This document shows positions 60,964 to 64,000 of a DNA stretch of 64,000 nucleotides, piece by piece; position 1 is the first letter of the stretch, and each line of letters begins with the position of its first letter. Under the pieces are notes generated by a model, which ran no database searches, was not told the DNA's origin, and was given only the letters and a program-made list of their open reading frames with translations. The position numbers and the translations under genes are program-made. The stretch lies in the NCBI RefSeq assembly GCF_937884665.1, contig NZ_CAKZYF010000216.1, positions 30,922 through 94,921 of the forward strand. Direction: 5' to 3'. The stretch is from an uncultured Allomuricauda sp. Lineage in GTDB: Bacteria; Bacteroidota; Bacteroidia; Flavobacteriales; Flavobacteriaceae.

Positions 60964-62679
60964 CTATTTGCTAAGAGACATTTTTCTGAAATGAAGATTT
61001 TTGCTTTGAAAAGTAGAGACCCATAAACCAACAACTGAATTGTTCGTATCCCTTTCATATTTTATGTTCTTGAAAAAGGATGCATCTCCAGAAAACATGT
61101 CTTTCTCAACCGGGGTCAAATGGATACTGTTCAACCTGGGGTGCTTAGCGACCAACTGACCTCCCTCTACAAGAAAAGTATATGAGGTATTCAGTTCTTC
61201 ACTGAAAAACCTTCCTGTGAATTCAGCGTAGTCTTCCTTTTTATCAATTAACGGTTCAAATTCCCTCATTTCTTGCGGGATGCTGTTCTCGATGGTCATC
61301 CACAAAACCTTGGCATCACCTTCAATATCAAACCTAACTTTAATGTCTATGCCACTGTTCAACCTTTTGAAATAATTGGAACCTATTGGGACCAATGGTC
61401 TTCCAATACCTCCATTCACCGACCACATCAACGTATCATTTTTAACATATACTTGACTCGTATGGAATCTTTCATCATCCCAATAATGTCCTTCAAAGTC
61501 CCTAAGGTTCTTTATTCTGATTTTTGGAGAGGGAACTTCCTTATCTTTTGGGGTTGGTGCCTTTGAGGTCATACTTTGCTTTAAAAACAATTCCGCTACC
61601 TGCATGGACAACCCATTTGCATCGGCCCCCTCAGAGTTACTAAAAACAATCACTGAAAATCCTTGGTCCGGAAAGCGTCCTAAATAGGTTCGGAACCCGG
61701 CTATAGAGCCTCCGTGATAAATTTGTTGTAACCCTTTATACTCATTTATATATTGGCCATAAGCCCCACCAAATGTTCTACCATCCCTAAGCGTGGCCAA
61801 GGTGTTCATTTGTGAGATAATGTCGGTATTGCCCACCTTTGGGTCCGAAAAGTTCAATGCCCAGATGCTCAGGTCTTCAATAGTTGTAAAAAGACCGGTG
61901 GGCCCAACATTGCCCTCATTTAAGCCGTATTTATAGAATACTTTACCTTCCGAATCGGACCAGTAGGAATAGGCTCTGTTCTTTATCAATCTTTCATGAT
62001 TGTCATAAAATAGGGAGTTGGTCATCTTTAGTGGATCAAAAATGTTTGATTTTGTAAATTCAGCAAACGATTGCCCTGAAACTCTTTCCACGACCTCGGC
62101 CAATAAGGTAAATCCCGTATTACAATAAACATGGTGTTCTCCCGGTCTAAAATTCAATTTTTTTTGATTTCGTATCAAAGTAAGTATCTGTCCCCGAGTA
62201 ACCACATCATCATACCGCCATCCAGAGATATACCTTAAATCATGTTCCTCTCTTAAACCACTGGTGTGCGCGGCAAGATGTCTTAGCGTGATGGTCTCCC
62301 CGAAATCATTGAGCTCAGGAATAAATTTTCGTACATCATCATCAAAGGAGAGTTTTCCCTGGTCAGCCAGAAGTAAAATGGAAAAAACGGTAAACTGTTT
62401 AGACAAGGACGCTACGGGGAAAACAGTTGAGGTCGTAATAGGAATGCCATATTCAAGATTGGCGCTGCCATAACCCTTCTGAAAAACAACTTTTCCTTTT
62501 TTTATCACACTGATCGCTGCACCAGGTCTATTAGGACTGCTATAATCAGAGAACAGACTATCCAATTGAAATTCTAAATCACCTATTCCTAGCGAAGTTT
62601 TTTGACCTATCGCTTCTTGACAAACTCCATTTAACAACAAGAATAGAACACAAAATTGCGCTGTCTTTATCATTTTCAT
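60964..62679 (-). CDS. Exported serine hydrolase / beta-lactamase family
   Basis: FPVASLSKQFTVFSIL (SxxK); YCNTGFTLLAEVVERVSGQSF. Confidence 0.87.
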   Translation of the reverse strand: MKMIKTAQFCVLFLLLNGVCQEAIGQKTSLGIGDLEFQLDSLFSDYSSPNRPGAAISVIKKGKVVFQKGYGSANLEYGIPITTSTVFPVASLSKQFTVFSILLLADQGKLSFDDDVRKFIPELNDFGETITLRHLAAHTSGLREEHDLRYISGWRYDDVVTRGQILTLIRNQKKLNFRPGEHHVYCNTGFTLLAEVVERVSGQSFAEFTKSNIFDPLKMTNSLFYDNHERLIKNRAYSYWSDSEGKVFYKYGLNEGNVGPTGLFTTIEDLSIWALNFSDPKVGNTDIISQMNTLATLRDGRTFGGAYGQYINEYKGLQQIYHGGSIAGFRTYLGRFPDQGFSVIVFSNSEGADANGLSMQVAELFLKQSMTSKAPTPKDKEVPSPKIRIKNLRDFEGHYWDDERFHTSQVYVKNDTLMWSVNGGIGRPLVPIGSNYFKRLNSGIDIKVRFDIEGDAKVLWMTIENSIPQEMREFEPLIDKKEDYAEFTGRFFSEELNTSYTFLVEGGQLVAKHPRLNSIHLTPVEKDMFSGDASFFKNIKYERDTNNSVVGLWVSTFQSKNLHFRKMSLSK

Positions 62680-62778
62680 TTTATAGAGGATTATATCAAT
62701 TACCCAATTCCTTTGGGTAATCGATTTTCAGCGAAGCTATCGCGACACGCGAATCAAAAATTGTAAAAAACAATCAAT

Positions 62779-63618
62779 TTAATAGGTCACCACCAAATTG
62801 TTTTCTTCTTTCTTTATGCTGGAGGCAAATTTTCTTGGAGAAAGCCCAGTAAACTTGTTTACCTCCTTTATTAGGTGGGACTGGTCAGAGTAGTTTAGCA
62901 AATACGCTATATCGGTCAGCTTAATGTTGGTATTTAGATGGTTCAGAAACATTCTAAATCGATATTTTGTCATAATATCCTTGGGTGATTCGCCAATCAT
63001 TTCAAGACTCGCCCTAAAAAGTGTGGATTCACTTACGTTGTTTTCTTTACAAAAGTTCTTGCTTTTATGGCCATTGTTCATAATAGAGCCCCCCACATGA
63101 TCAATGTAAGATTGCATTAGCGCGATGGGACGAGGCCTAATTTGCTGAACTAGGAAATCTTGAAGCAATTCTGTTCGCTTTTGTATACAATCGGTAGCAA
63201 ACAATTGTTTTTTGAAGTAGTTTTTGTCAAAACCAAAAATTTCCGAAAATGGGTCATCATCCAAAGAAATTAGATGTAGTGCCTTCGGCGTAAATAGAGA
63301 TAGACCCGTTATATTAAAAAGAATACAAACTTGGTCCAAACTCCCCGTGATAGATACCTTGAAGGGTTTGTTGTGCCAACCATATAGTTTCGAACTTATC
63401 ATGCCAGAGGGATCATTGGAAATAGCACAACTATTCTCTGCTTTGTTCCAAATTATTCGATTGCTCTTGTAAAGTGCTAAGCAACAGTTGTTGTTGGGAT
63501 AGGTGGTATAGTTATGAATTAAACCTTCGTTTGTAGACTGGATAAACAAAAAGTACTCAATTACCTTTTTAAGTTCTCTATTCTTGGGCTGGGTGATTTT
63601 AAAGTTCATAGCTTCCAC
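62779..63618 (-). CDS. AraC-family transcriptional regulator
   Basis: C-terminal HTH: IKLTDIAYLLNYSDQSHLIKEVNKFTGLSPRKFA. Confidence 0.85.
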   Translation of the reverse strand: MEAMNFKITQPKNRELKKVIEYFLFIQSTNEGLIHNYTTYPNNNCCLALYKSNRIIWNKAENSCAISNDPSGMISSKLYGWHNKPFKVSITGSLDQVCILFNITGLSLFTPKALHLISLDDDPFSEIFGFDKNYFKKQLFATDCIQKRTELLQDFLVQQIRPRPIALMQSYIDHVGGSIMNNGHKSKNFCKENNVSESTLFRASLEMIGESPKDIMTKYRFRMFLNHLNTNIKLTDIAYLLNYSDQSHLIKEVNKFTGLSPRKFASSIKKEENNLVVTY

Positions 63619-64000
63619 GAAGATACCTTACTTTGATATTTACTACAACGACTATTTCTAAAGAGTTCTGGACTACTCAAGAAAAGGCTATGTTTTTTTG
63701 CCCATACCCTGTAAAAAGCGATAGGCAATTTTAAGCAGAAACTATCAGCACTATCTTTTTAAACGTGGAGCTGTATTTAACGATGATATTCTGAGCTCAG
63801 GAACTGTTCTTTTTTAAACTGAATTTAGCCTTCTCTCTCAGAATCGACCGTGATTCTAAGAAAAAGAGGGGACATTCCGTGCTTTTCAGAATCACTGGTT
63901 TTGGGTAAAAAAGGATAGAAAATGTGTTTTTCGCCTCCATAACTGTGCTTTTTGGATTATTAATATCACTTGCAAATCCGAACAAAGAATTGAATGTCAA

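Noticed and set aside
63797-64000. Minus-strand ORF at the right window edge
   Set aside because: TTG-initiated, no family recognised, truncated by the window edge.
1-64000. CRISPR arrays, tRNA/rRNA genes, insertion sequences, prophage
   Set aside because: No regularly spaced repeat array, transposase, integrase or recognisable RNA gene was seen by eye.

Overview
64 kb of a Bacteroidota (Flavobacteriia-like) chromosome, judged from protein families and TAnnTTTG-type promoters. It contains: (1) a complete nitrate assimilation locus, ~4.3-22.7 kb: NarX-like kinase, DUF4202 protein, NirD, NirB, SUMT, Nrt-type ABC transporter, porin, NarL-type regulator, NasA/NADH-oxidoreductase/BFD fusion, and a rubredoxin-tailed NIR/SIR-like protein; (2) an ECF sigma/FecR/TonB receptor/DUF4374 uptake locus, 22.8-28.4 kb; (3) an accessory stress/envelope region, ~30-47 kb, with four small Crp/Fnr-type regulators, MscS, HdeD-like, a Pycsar-effector-like (DUF5706) membrane protein, a metallophosphoesterase/surface-antigen gene split by one in-frame TAA, a CPA antiporter, YceI and a duplicated CMD/TSP3 lipoprotein; (4) antiporter, porin and exported-enzyme operons next to a sigma-54 activator, 48-57.7 kb; (5) rpiA, a HAD hydrolase, serine hydrolases and an AraC regulator. 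The two best candidate discoveries are regulatory. First, a 14-bp palindrome TTGAATTAATTCAA occurs at seven intergenic sites within 32.1-42.8 kb, and in every case a -7-like element begins exactly 29.5 nt from the palindrome centre. Second, a NarL-like 7-2-7 inverted repeat (TACGTAT-N2-ATACGTA-like) lies upstream of nirB, nrtA and nasA. Everything was read by eye; no database search was run.
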